Shown here: positions 1-9,445 of the stretch, one piece after another
Layout: every line of letters starts with the position of its first letter
How positions within the stretch are numbered: position 1 is the stretch's first letter
Assembly: GCA_905250125.1 (NCBI GenBank)
Contig: CAJNOL010000297.1
Coordinates: forward strand, 102,815 to 166,814
Direction of reading: 5' to 3'
Length of the DNA: 64,000 nucleotides
DNA from: Rotaria sordida
Lineage: Eukaryota; Rotifera; Eurotatoria; Philodinida; Philodinidae
Notes under the pieces: model-generated
Told to the model about the DNA's origin: nothing
Databases searched by the model: none
What the model saw: the letters and a program-made list of their open reading frames with translations, nothing else
Position numbers and translations under genes: made by a program

Positions 1-876
1 AGATAGTACGAGTTTCCCCATTATCCTTCTGATAAGCTATTTCTTGCACTTATATTCTACTTATTGGATTTCTTGTTTCTTGCTTCTTTTTTGTACCCTT
101 CCCTTTCCTTGTCGCTTCCCTTTTTCTTTCTTGTTCTTTGGTCACTTGTTTATTTTCATGTTTCATTTTTTATTTTTCTTTCTTTCATTGTAAGCGTCCT
201 AGGACGTAACAATAAATAAAGCATACTAAAAAAAAAATTCTTAATCGAAGCTTTCTTGAAATTATCTTCTGGTGTTTAAAATGCCTGATTTTCGCGTCCT
301 GCCATTTTTTGTTCTTTATAGCTACTCTTGGTAGACAGTTTTTATTTTATCACTAGTCTAATAACGTAAAAAAAAGAATATAATCATTTAATTCTACTTA
401 CATTTATTTATGTGAACCAATAAAGTATGAGATTTTCATCAGATAGGCAGTTATTTTTCATGTACACTAAAATAAAATGTGTCACTAGTTAATATTATTA
501 TTAAATAAATGCGAAAACCTCGGATTTAAATCCGAGTGTTATGTGTACTCAAAAAAGGACAAAAGATATTCACTCTGTTTTTTATTATTATGTGACTTAG
601 GTACGAATGACATTTGGTTTAAATCTAAAAGATTCGTTTCATTAAATTCAAATTTCACTTTTACTGAAAGATATTTGATTAATATTATTATTATTAATTA
701 AAACTTTATCGTACTTTGAATAAAATGATATAATTCTATGTTTATTTAATAAATAAAAAAAAAATAAAAATAGCGATATTCGTTTTGCATCAATGATAAT
801 AAATGTTTCTTTTATTCTTATTTTATCGAAAATCTAATCATTCAATAGGTTCTTATCGTTCTTTTTTAAATCTGTT
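1..876. other. non-coding left flank with two palindromes
   Basis: No reading frame here looks like a gene. The first 190 bases are pyrimidine-rich (T/C runs) and could be untranslated or intronic DNA of a gene outside the window. A 12-bp perfect palindrome (CGTCCTAGGACG) lies at 195-206 just before AATAAATAAA, and an 18-bp perfect palindrome lies at 519-536. A 13-mer at 543-555 (GTGTACTCAAAAA) recurs inverted at 6775-6787 and may mark the left end of the transposon described below. Confidence 0.5.
519..536. repeat. 18-bp perfect palindrome
   Basis: CTCGGATTTAAATCCGAG reads the same on both strands. It stands out as GC-bearing within AT-rich DNA and lies 7 bases left of the 13-mer that is repeated inverted at 6775. 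Hairpins next to terminal repeats are usual in Helitron-type elements, so it may be part of a transposon end, or it may be an unrelated palindrome. Confidence 0.6.
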
Positions 877-1293
877 TTAATTTAAAAAGGTAAAATGATT
901 ACTTTGATTATTATTATGACAAATTTGAGAAAAATTTTGATATTTAATATATCTTTTATGAACATAATTAATAAATTGAGATAACGGACATGTTTGTCCA
1001 GGTCCTTGAGAACATCCTGAAATTGGTTTAGGTTTTGAATTAATTAATATTCTAATAAATGTTTCATTTGAAAATAATGATGAAAATTGAAGTCTTTCAA
1101 ATGCAATTCTTTTCAAAAATGGAATAATTTCACTTTTTTTCCAAGATCTTTCATGATTTATTTTATTTAATGATAAATATGTATCGGATTGATTACATAA
1201 ACCTAATGAAACTAATATTAATGGTAACATTTCTCTATGAGTTTTTAATAAATAAATATTTTGATTTGTTTGCTCAAAAGCAGAATCAATCAC
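877..1293 (-). pseudogene. C-terminal exon of a histidine (acid) phosphatase family gene
   Basis: One minus-strand exon of about 138 codons with no upstream exon that I can find. It resembles the C-terminal part of branch-2 histidine phosphatases (acid phosphatase / 2-phosphoxylose phosphatase / MINPP type). A THREMLPLI stretch near residues 18-26 sits where the second catalytic HD/HE motif lies. A later stretch (residues about 78-107) follows the family pattern of a strand, a Cys and a CPL segment before the C-terminal helix. There is no ATG at the left limit; the frame opens after a TGA, and an AG acceptor directly before codon 1 is possible. The missing 5' exons are not found on the far side of the helicase frame either. 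It is therefore an orphan fragment, either broken by the transposon or carried in it. Confidence 0.5.
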
Positions 1294-1450
1294 TCACTAA
1301 AGTTTTGAAATTGGTCATAGCACTTGTGTTCGTATTTATTTTGATTTAATTTTTGTGTCTTATTAATCATTTCCATTTCTAAATAAAATTGTTTGTATTG
1401 GAAAATTAAAATCATTTGTTTGTTTCGCTTTTTTCAGATTTCACTATTTT

Positions 1451-1683
1451 CAAATAAATAATAAAACATTAATCAAATTTTTTGTTCAAAAATAAATAAA
1501 TAAAAAGAACATTAATTACATTTTTTGTTAAAATAAATAATAAGAACATTAATCAAGTTTTTGTTCAAATAAATAAAAAGAACATTAATTAAAGTTTTTT
1601 GTTAAAATAAATAATAAGAACATTAATTAAATTTTTTTGTTCAAATAAATAATAAAAATATTAATTAAATTTTTTGTTAAAAA
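1451..1683. repeat. AT-rich minisatellite, six units of about 36-43 bp
   Basis: Six tandem copies of a unit made of an AAATAAATAATAA part, an AACATTAAT core and a TTTTTTGTT end. Units begin alternately with C or A after the GTT for most of the array, which suggests expansion as dimers. It lies just upstream of the Helitron frame. Minisatellites of this kind are common inside Helentrons, so it is probably part of the element, not host DNA. Confidence 0.8.
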
Positions 1684-1864
1684 AAGATTACTAATCTTTC
1701 GATTTTCTAAAGTTTCTTACTTCGAATCGAGTATATCTTCACTAGTTTTAACGGAGATTTGACTCGAAAGAAACTTTTGCTTTGTTTATCTCACCAAGTT
1801 TAGAGATATACACGTGTCTCACTAAGTAGAAGCTGTATTTAGCGTATACACGCGCCTAATCTAC

Positions 1865-2470
1865 ATGAGAAGCTTGTTTTTCGAAAAAATGCCGAAGCTA
1901 AAAAGAAGATCTATATCTCAAAGAAATGTCGAGAGGGCAAAGACAATGAGCGAAAGAAGAGCTAACGATGAATTTCGCTTGTTGGACAATAGAAGACGAG
2001 CAAAATCTCAAAAAATTGCACGACAAAATAATGAATTTAAAACAGAAGATAATAAAAGAAGAGCAGAAGCTCATAAAATTGAACGACAAGATGATGAATT
2101 CAAAAGGGAAGAAAATAAAAGAAGAGCAGNNNNNNNNNNACGACAAGATGATGAATTCAAAAGGGAAGAAAATAAAAGAAGAGCAGAAGCTCTAAAAATT
2201 GCACGACAGGATGCTGAATTCAAAGAAGAAGAAAGAAGAAGAAATGCATTAAGAATGCATAGTAATGTGTCAAAGAGAAAAACAGATAATGCTCCAATTA
2301 CGGAAAATTCTGATGATGAAGATGTTACTGAAAATGAAAATGATGAGAAAATTACTGCTTTGCGGATGAAAAATGGAAAAGGTTGGATCAAAAAAAGAAC
2401 AAAGAAAAAAATAATAAGATACAGATACTTTAAGCTACACCAAGATCCTGAAAATTATGATAGAGAGTAG
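1865..2470 (+). CDS. N-terminal part of Helitron protein: repeat-rich region, Rep domain missing
   Basis: The frame opens at ATG 1865, or more likely at ATG 1889 (MPKLKRRS). It holds four tandem 21-residue units of the form RRAEAxKIxRQDDEFKREENK, highly charged and helical. A serine/acid-rich linker and a basic segment ending HQDPENYDRE follow. That last segment normally sits between the Rep (HUH) nuclease and the helicase in Helitrons. No HUH motif or Tyr pair is visible, so the Rep nuclease appears to have been lost by internal deletion. The frame ends in TAG at 2468-2470, yet the next codons (LMLFLPW) continue the family sequence in the same frame. The TAG therefore looks like a single-base change in a CAG codon, and this frame and the next were one gene. 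The 10-N gap lies in the third repeat. Confidence 0.75.
   Translation: MRSLFFEKMPKLKRRSISQRNVERAKTMSERRANDEFRLLDNRRRAKSQKIARQNNEFKTEDNKRRAEAHKIERQDDEFKREENKRRAXXXXRQDDEFKREENKRRAEALKIARQDAEFKEEERRRNALRMHSNVSKRKTDNAPITENSDDEDVTENENDEKITALRMKNGKGWIKKRTKKKIIRYRYFKLHQDPENYDRE
2130..2139. other. assembly gap of 10 N inside coding repeats
   Basis: Ten N replace part of the third 21-residue repeat. The neighbouring units are 63 bp, while the gapped unit measures 57 bp with the Ns counted, so at least 6 bases are missing. The true number of units is unknown because assemblers collapse such arrays. The frame survives only because the shortfall is a multiple of three. Confidence 0.95.
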
Positions 2471-2473
2471 CTG

Positions 2474-5400
2474 ATGCTATTTCTACCATGGAGTAATGAA
2501 GAAGAAGATCTTCTTTATATAAATCATGAAGAGACATTTGAATTACATAAAGATATAATTCAACAGAAAAGATCTGAATATGTTCATCGTGAAGCCAGTG
2601 AATTTGAGAAAGCTTTTGAAGAGCATATGGAAAGAGAAAATGAGAATGATATTGATGATACAGATATTGAATATGATCAAGATAAGAATGAATTCCTCAT
2701 TTATGAAATAGGAAATAATGAAGGCGATATCTTTATCGAAATGGGAGTAAAGACCCAAACTGAAAAAGTTGAACATTTTAATGTTCCCAAAGTAATACCA
2801 GATACTGAATATCAGCAAATGATGAGAAGTCTCAATAACAATCAAAGACGATATACTTTAAATGTGATGAATTTGATAAAAAATGGAGATAAACAATTTT
2901 TTCATTTTATTAATGGCGGTGCAGGTGTTGGTAAAAGTACTTTGATCAAAGCAGTATATCAGTCGATACTGAGATTCTATAATTCTCTTCCTGGATCTAA
3001 TCCAGAAACTATTCGTACCCCAATCTGTGCGCCAACTGGCAAAGCAGCAGCACTAATTGATGGAATGACGTTGCATTCATTTTTAAGTTTACCAGTTAAT
3101 CAATGCAAACATAAGCTCGTTCAGTTAAATAGCGATATTTCGAATAGAATAGGAGTGAAATTGAAAGACTTGCAATTATTAATAATAGACGAAATATCAA
3201 TGGTTGGTTTTACGATGTTTCAGCAGGTAGATGCACGCTTGCAGCAAATAATGAGGACAAAAAAGCCATTTGGTGGAATATCAGTCATGGTTTTAGGCGA
3301 TTTCAATCAATTAAGACCAGTTGGGGATAAATACATATTCCAGTTTAATAATTCATATAATGCTTTAGTAGATAATTCATTATGGTCACTATTTGAATTG
3401 TTTGAATTGACAGAAATAATGAGACAAAAAGATGATAAGACTTTTGCCATTGCATTAAGTAATATAGCCAAAGGAACGATGACAGCTGAAGATATTCATC
3501 TGTTAAAGTCACGAATTGTTTCAACTGACAATTTGGAAATGGTTGAGGATGCAATAAGAATATTTAGAAGTAATGCTGAAGTTGATTCATATAATAGAAT
3601 AGTATTGGCTAGTCTTAATACCGAAGGTGCAATCTCTAATGCATATGATTTTTGTGTTGGTGATGGACTTGCATCAATAAGAGAAAAAGTTTTAGACAAC
3701 GTAAAGAATTTGAAAACAACTGAAACTTACGGTTTACCACTTAAAATTGATTTGAAAGTGGGCGCTAAGTATATGATGACAGTGAATATTGACACTGAAG
3801 ATGGATTAGTAAATGGCGCCTGTGGAAAATTGATAATGATTGATTATGGAAAACTTCAAAAGACAAATGAGACAGTACCATGTCGATTATGGATTCAATT
3901 TAGTGAAGAGAAGACTGGAAGAAAGGCTAGAGCTAACTTTCATAATGTAATGCGAAATAGAAATATCGACCTCAGTCTCACACCAATTGAACCAGTAACA
4001 CGGCAAATAAATACAAGATCAACTAATTTCAAAGTAGAACGGAAACAGTTTCCTGTAGTACCCTGTGAAGCCATGACTATATATAAAAGTCAAGGTGGTA
4101 CTTATGAAAAAGTCGTTGTCAATCTAAAGAAAGGGATGACACGATCTGAATTATACGTCTCTTGTAGTCGTGCAATAAAAGCAATTGGTTTATATTTAAT
4201 TGGCGATTTCGTTCCATCAAAACCACCTGAACCTAATGATGCAGTAGCGATGATGTTTAAAAATATGAGATATGAACGAATGCTGAAATTTTCACTTGAA
4301 TTTTCTGAAGAATCTCAAGAAGAACGATTTTTCGTGATGTTTCATAATGTACAATCGTTGAATAAACATATTTTCGATGTCAGATCTGACAAAACATTTT
4401 TGTCTTCTTCCATGATAAGTCTTGTTGAAACATGGACAAAACCTAGTGACTCTTTAGAAATTGAAGGTTTCAAAATAGTTCAAAGACGTGATTGTAATGA
4501 TATTCGAAAACCATTTGGTCAAATTACTTATCTAAAAAATGATTTGAAGTATGAAAATATCACCGAAAGATTTGAATATTCAGGCAAAAACCATATTGAA
4601 TATTCCTCAATAAAAATTGATGATATTTGTATTATTTCCGTTTACAATTCACCAAATTCATCATTTGATGTCTTAAAGCGACATATGAATGAAGTTATAA
4701 CTATTTCAAAAGGATTTTGTGAAAATATAATTGTCGTTGGTGATTTTAATATAAATTTGAAAGTCAAAACCAACAACAAATTTATTGAATATATGAAATC
4801 ATTTGGACTTAGATTGAATAATACACTAAATAGAGATTCAACTAATGCAAAAACACAGATTGATTATTGCTTCACTAATATAAAAGGCTTAAAGTCTGAT
4901 TATTTTGAAAGTCTTACAAATTTTCATAAACCAATATGGATAAGAAAACATGAAGTTTTGACTAAGTTTCATTTTGATGAAACCGAAGACATTTATACAA
5001 ATATACTTTTCAATATCAATGATGCTATAATTGATGATCAATCTGACGCGATGGAAGTCGATGAGAAATTTGTTTTTGAACATCATGAAACAGTCGATAA
5101 AAATGAACAAATTGATTTAGATATGTCTTTTCAATTGGAAGATCTCAAAGTTAATGAGCCATCTGATATGATGGAAATTGAAGAAAAATCTTTTTCCGAA
5201 AACTACGAAATCATTGATTCAAAGTCAAGAAAGATTCTAAATCACTTTCTTCTTGCACTTGAGTTTGATAATACTACAGATACTAATCAAATTACAAGTC
5301 AAGCTCAAATAATCAATGACTTGATTAAAAAATCACCATTTATAACTACGAATAATAAAGACAAATCCGTCCGGTTAAAATCGGAAACAGAATATTCTGT

Positions 5401-5938
5401 TCAAGCGTTCGATTCAGTTTATGCTAGAACTCGCACGACTGCAGATGGCAATTGTTTATATAGTTCTCTTTCGATATTAAATGTTGGATCTGAAAAACTA
5501 ACATATTCGATGAGATTGTTGGCAGTTAATGTAATGATGAATAATAGGGATTATTTCCAAGCACTTTGTAAAGTATTGCACTATCCATTTGAGGAGCAGT
5601 TGAAAAGAACTGCTATGGATACAATATGGGGTGGAGAAGTTCAAATTCAGGCGCTTTCTATGGCTCTATCTCATCCTATCTATTCATATATTCAGTTTAA
5701 CAGTGATCCAACAAATAGACATTATATTTCATCGAACATTAGTTTTCAGGAACTAGTCGATCGATTTAATAAAGGGACAGCAGGTGGTCATTTAAAATAT
5801 ATAGGATACAAATCCGATATGAATAAATTAGGATTTTGTGTTTATTACAACGGTACTCATTATGATGCTCTCTTGCCTTTTCGAGATAACCCTCAACCAT
5901 TTGTACCACACTTTGACTTGATTAATATGAGTTTATAA
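2474..5938 (+). CDS. Helitron helicase fused to an endonuclease and an OTU cysteine protease
   Basis: An uninterrupted 1154-residue frame. Residues about 110-580 are a PIF1-like SF1B helicase: Walker A GGAGVGKS (148-155), motif Ia CAPTGKAA (185-192), Walker B IIDE (237-240), motif III GDFNQLRP (275-282), motif V YKSQGGTY (537-544) and motif VI YVSCSRA (561-567). Residues about 618-830 look like an exonuclease-endonuclease-phosphatase (AP-like) domain, with MFHNVQSLN (622-630), VVGDFNIN (754-761) and QIDY (795-798). Residues about 980-1135 are an OTU protease, with the DGNC nucleophile motif (991-994) and GTHYDAL (1127-1133) near the catalytic His. This part order is typical of Helitron2/Helentron proteins. 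The helicase would unwind DNA in rolling-circle transposition, but the HUH nuclease that starts the process is absent upstream. Codon use is normal for the window and the frame is open throughout, so this part is fairly young or was recently under selection. Confidence 0.9.
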   Translation: MLFLPWSNEEEDLLYINHEETFELHKDIIQQKRSEYVHREASEFEKAFEEHMERENENDIDDTDIEYDQDKNEFLIYEIGNNEGDIFIEMGVKTQTEKVEHFNVPKVIPDTEYQQMMRSLNNNQRRYTLNVMNLIKNGDKQFFHFINGGAGVGKSTLIKAVYQSILRFYNSLPGSNPETIRTPICAPTGKAAALIDGMTLHSFLSLPVNQCKHKLVQLNSDISNRIGVKLKDLQLLIIDEISMVGFTMFQQVDARLQQIMRTKKPFGGISVMVLGDFNQLRPVGDKYIFQFNNSYNALVDNSLWSLFELFELTEIMRQKDDKTFAIALSNIAKGTMTAEDIHLLKSRIVSTDNLEMVEDAIRIFRSNAEVDSYNRIVLASLNTEGAISNAYDFCVGDGLASIREKVLDNVKNLKTTETYGLPLKIDLKVGAKYMMTVNIDTEDGLVNGACGKLIMIDYGKLQKTNETVPCRLWIQFSEEKTGRKARANFHNVMRNRNIDLSLTPIEPVTRQINTRSTNFKVERKQFPVVPCEAMTIYKSQGGTYEKVVVNLKKGMTRSELYVSCSRAIKAIGLYLIGDFVPSKPPEPNDAVAMMFKNMRYERMLKFSLEFSEESQEERFFVMFHNVQSLNKHIFDVRSDKTFLSSSMISLVETWTKPSDSLEIEGFKIVQRRDCNDIRKPFGQITYLKNDLKYENITERFEYSGKNHIEYSSIKIDDICIISVYNSPNSSFDVLKRHMNEVITISKGFCENIIVVGDFNINLKVKTNNKFIEYMKSFGLRLNNTLNRDSTNAKTQIDYCFTNIKGLKSDYFESLTNFHKPIWIRKHEVLTKFHFDETEDIYTNILFNINDAIIDDQSDAMEVDEKFVFEHHETVDKNEQIDLDMSFQLEDLKVNEPSDMMEIEEKSFSENYEIIDSKSRKILNHFLLALEFDNTTDTNQITSQAQIINDLIKKSPFITTNNKDKSVRLKSETEYSVQAFDSVYARTRTTADGNCLYSSLSILNVGSEKLTYSMRLLAVNVMMNNRDYFQALCKVLHYPFEEQLKRTAMDTIWGGEVQIQALSMALSHPIYSYIQFNSDPTNRHYISSNISFQELVDRFNKGTAGGHLKYIGYKSDMNKLGFCVYYNGTHYDALLPFRDNPQPFVPHFDLINMSL

Positions 5939-6011
5939 CAAGATTCAACTAATACAAATAAGTTTTCATTTATGCGAATGAATAAAACTTCCGGAACTAA
6001 CTCCTCGCCAC

Positions 6012-6067
6012 GTCCTATGGGACAAAAAGAGGGCATCCGCAGGGCCTAAGGGGCAGTTCCTTAGTGC
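6012..6067 (+). repeat. 3' hairpins of the Helitron
   Basis: Two short hairpins follow the OTU frame in a GC-richer patch. GTCC-TATG-GGAC lies at 6012-6023. CTAAGG-GGCAGTT-CCTTAG lies at 6046-6064, with a further GC pair beyond one mismatch. Helitron-type elements carry a stem-loop close to the 3' end that is thought to stop rolling-circle transfer. The second hairpin is the best candidate, in which case the element could end near 6070 instead of 6787. Confidence 0.55.
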
Positions 6068-6142
6068 GCTCAAGGATGAATTTTTTAGACAGATTGATCA
6101 AAATCAATGTATTGTGAACTTCACTTTTCGAGTACATAAAAA

Positions 6143-6482
6143 TAACGTTCACTCTATGGAGAACAAACGAATATCACACAGACACACTATTAAGATATAT
6201 GACTTTTTCATGGTTTTTCGCAAGTACGATACTGAAGAGATATTAAACGCAGCATATCCATTCCCTATTATTTTACATCATTTTATAGCTCTTGACGAAT
6301 TCTATCTACTCTAAAAAAGTGTTATTGGTAATATGAAAAACAAACAAATATCGCACTGGCACATTGTCAACATATATGAGTTTTCTATAGTTTACCGACC
6401 CTCTTATACTGAGGAAATCTTGTCTGCAACCTATTTATCCCTATAATTTAGTACCATTTTGTGGCTGGTGAAATTCTCTATC
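6143..6482. repeat. degenerate tandem duplication, two units of about 165 bp
   Basis: The stretch at 6143-6308 is repeated at about 6316-6482. Both copies share an ACAAAC-AATATC block, an ATATATGA-TTTTTC/TCTAT block, an ATACTGA block and an ATTCTATC-type end, at roughly 65-70 percent identity by eye. Neither copy has a convincing reading frame. It may be a subterminal repeat of the Helitron or an older host duplication. Confidence 0.6.
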
Positions 6483-6796
6483 GAATGGTATATAATAAGT
6501 GGGATTTTATTTGGCTCTGGTAGAAAAATTTCTTACGAGAACGGCACTATATTATTTTTCCCAAAGAAAAAAATATAGAAAAATCATAGGGAAATATCAG
6601 TATTTTTGCAATAACTCAGGAATGGCTAGGCCAATTAAGCTCATCTTCGAACTCGACCGAGATCTTGATGAGACAGTTCTGTGCACAAAATTTCAGCTCA
6701 ATCGGACAATTCTTTCAAACGTTATCGTGTATACGGACGGCCGGACACACTGACCGATTCTAGAGTGTACTCACTTTTTGAGTACACAAAAAGTGT
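6483..6796. other. unassigned stretch ending in overlapping hairpins
   Basis: The stretch is GC-richer around 6620-6760 but has no gene I recognise. An 84-codon frame at 6499-6753 starts with GTG and resembles nothing known to me. At its end two mutually exclusive hairpins overlap: GTGTACTCA/TGAGTACAC (6765-6787) and CACTTTTT/AAAAAGTG (6772-6795). The first contains the inverted partner of the 13-mer at 543. Confidence 0.5.
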
Positions 6797-7027
6797 CTTA
6801 TTAGAAAGCATGCTAAATTCTATTTTCCACAATTTATGATATACTCTGTTTTTTTTTTGTTTGGATGAAGAAAATATCAGTTGCGCACGTACTGTCACTC
6901 ATTTTTATCGTCGTGTTATTATGAGAGATCATGTTAAAATAGGTTTAGACATGTCTTTTCTTTTTTTTACATGGTTAAGATAAACAATAATAACAAAGAG
7001 TGAAAAGCAAATATTTTAAAAAAATTA

Positions 7028-7385
7028 CAGAATGGCCTTGAAGTCGGTTTACCGGAAAAAAAATGAATGTCTCCGTCACAGCTCGAGCAAACGAGCTGAT
7101 TTTTTTTATCAATTCAAGAGACATGATCAAGGTTTATATTGATAAAGATATGTCTAGACGAGACCCTTTGTTAAGTATATTGTTTTATTTCCTATCTGTA
7201 AAAAAATAAAAAATTTTTTGTTGAGATCAATAGTGGTACTTAATAAAGGGCGTCTCTAGGCATGTCTTTATGGATATAAACCTTGGACATGTCTCTATTA
7301 TTGATAAAAAAAATCAGTTTGTTTACTCGAACCGTCATGAAGATATTCAATTTTTTTCAGTAAACCGACTTTTGAACCATTGTAT
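7028..7385. mobile_element. foldback/MITE element, arms of about 150 bp
   Basis: The left arm (7028-7177) and right arm (7237-7385) are imperfect reverse complements. Matching landmarks include AAGTCGGTTTAC, CTGATTTTTTTTATCAA, GAGACATG, CAAGGTTTATAT and TTAAGTA. About 60 bp of AT-rich DNA separates the arms. There is no coding content, so it is a non-autonomous foldback element. Divergence between the arms (roughly 15-20 percent by eye) suggests an old copy. Confidence 0.85.
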
Positions 7386-8884
7386 ATTTTAGTATTTTTA
7401 CTAATAAGATATCTTCTTAATAAAGATTTCAATTGAATACAATAAATTGCGATATGAAAACTTAGATATTACTTGTAAACATATATTTTTTATGTCTAGT
7501 CAAATTAATTTATTCGAAAACTATTAAAACGAGATCGAAACTTCTGAAATACAATATTTATTATTGAAACTTATTAATTCTATTTAATTATAGCTATTTA
7601 CTTCTTTCTTATCTTTGATGACGCAACTGGAAAAACTAAAATAAATGACAATTCTATTTAAATAGAAAAATGAAAAGACTAACTTATTATCGATAGTACG
7701 GAGTACAAATAAACTAACCCCTTGAGATTAAAATGTAGCTAAATATTTACTTATAACTATAAGAGAACTAAATTATATACTAACAGTAAGAATAGTGAAT
7801 GTACGATATATACAAAAATAATTTTACACAATCTTAGAATTTAAAAATTAGAATAAAATAATAGTTGTTATTTTCCGCCTATCTAGATCTATTCCACGTG
7901 ATAGTGATCTTCTTTACGTTCAAAAACTAAATAATCTCCCCACATATTATCTTGTTGAGTTATATATAGAAAGATGCAGTTTTTGACGGGCTTTCTCCTG
8001 ATGCTAAAAGATTTTGGGAAGGGAACTGTTTTGGTACACTTTCAGAGCAAAAATATAAGAAATTTTCATAAAAAATGATCATTTTTTCCTATTTTTTGAT
8101 TTCAATATGACACATTAGAAACTCTTTAGACACAATTCATATTTGAGAATCTTGTTCTATGATGATGCATTTAAAAAATCTTGTAGATTTTTGTGTGTAA
8201 TGTGTGAGTTCAGTTTATTAGTAATATCTTGATTATGATAACAAGAAGAACGATTAGAGAACAAGATAATGAAAGCAATATATGACGACATTGAATAGAA
8301 GAAACACAAACATATAAAAGAGCACACTGGGAAAATTCCTACATTAACAGATCTAATCAATATACATTAATTAATATTAAAAAAGAGAGATCTTTAACGG
8401 TAATATATGTTGTCATAAAGTGTTAAATAGAATTCTCTAAAATTCATGAAAATTTTCGAAAATTTGTAAAAGAGTGAGTGACGATGAATTCAAAGATCGC
8501 TTCATATCTCTTTATAGGATTTTCAGAAAGAACTAAAACTTTGGATTGGAAGATAATTTTTCCCGGACTTTCGAATGGTATAACTTATTTTAAAATGAAA
8601 ATTTTTCGTATGCATGCTTGATTAGTGGTCTAGTGGATCTCTCTTAAAATAAAATTTATAAATATATGATAAACAAATACGTCCACATAGGTGGAAAATA
8701 ACAACCATTATTTTATTGTCATTTTTTAATTGTAAGCTTGTGTAAAATTGTTTTTGTGTATATTCTACAATCACTATTGTTATTCTTGGTATATAATTTA
8801 GTTCTTTTATAATTATAAATAAATATTTAGCAAGATTTTAATCTGAAGGGGGTCAGGTTTTTTTACACTCCGTACTACTAACGA

Positions 8885-9445
8885 AGAAACATCCTCGGCT
8901 GTTAGTTCACCTTTCAACCGAGACCTAATGCATCCTATAGACCTTACTAAGCAATGTCTACTATAAAAAGAGTTCATGCTTATCATCTATTTTTTAGGAG
9001 ATCAAATGTTTCTATTGAATTATAGTTATCAGGATCTCACATTTTCAAATTTCAACCTGAACTTTGTTTACATAAAGACCTCAATTAGTTTGGGTTTCAT
9101 AAAAAATCTCGGAGTTTTTGAATAAAGTCTTTTCAAAATCCGAACCTTTCAAGGCATAGACTCTTGTTCATAGATTGTATATAGAGCATAGATTTTTTCA
9201 AAGGTTCATCTATTGGAGAGACTTAATCGAAAAATTTTCAAACTTTTTTATGAAATCTAATTTAATTGAGGTCTTTATGCGATCAAAATTAAAATTCAAA
9301 AATATAGTTTTACTGAAAATGTAGGATTCTACACGGATGATTCACTAAAAAACATTCGATATCATCAAAAACAAACTATTTTTCATGGAAAACATAATGC
9401 GTTAAGTCTCAGTTGAAAGTGCACCGATAGTTGAGAATGTTTTCT
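8885..9445. mobile_element. foldback/MITE element, arms of about 250 bp (family A)
   Basis: The ends (AGAAACAT.. and ..ATGTTTTCT) and much of the interior pair as reverse complements, including CATAAAGACCTCAATTA. The centre contains GTATATAGAGCAT. The same centre, with flanking GAGACTT blocks, occurs in the foldback at 62516-63156, so the two are members of one family. No transposase is encoded. Confidence 0.8.

Larger units (their letters stand above)
543..6787 (+). mobile_element. candidate full extent of a Helentron-type Helitron
   Basis: The 13-mer GTGTACTCAAAAA at 543-555 is matched by its exact reverse complement at 6775-6787. Between them lie an AT minisatellite, a helicase-endonuclease-OTU frame, a 3' hairpin (6046-6064) and a terminal pair of overlapping hairpins (6765-6795). 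Helentrons are known to carry subterminal inverted repeats of about this length, tandem repeats and hairpins near their ends, so these could be the borders of one 6.2-kb copy. The border call is inference. If it is right, the phosphatase exon at 877-1293 lies inside the element. The coding core itself is secure. Confidence 0.35.

Noticed and set aside
1451-1683. CRISPR-like array
   Set aside because: Units are contiguous AT-rich tandem repeats without unique spacers.
6499-6753. 84-codon frame after the Helitron
   Set aside because: No ATG start, no motif, and the neighbouring unit repeat shows no coding constraint.
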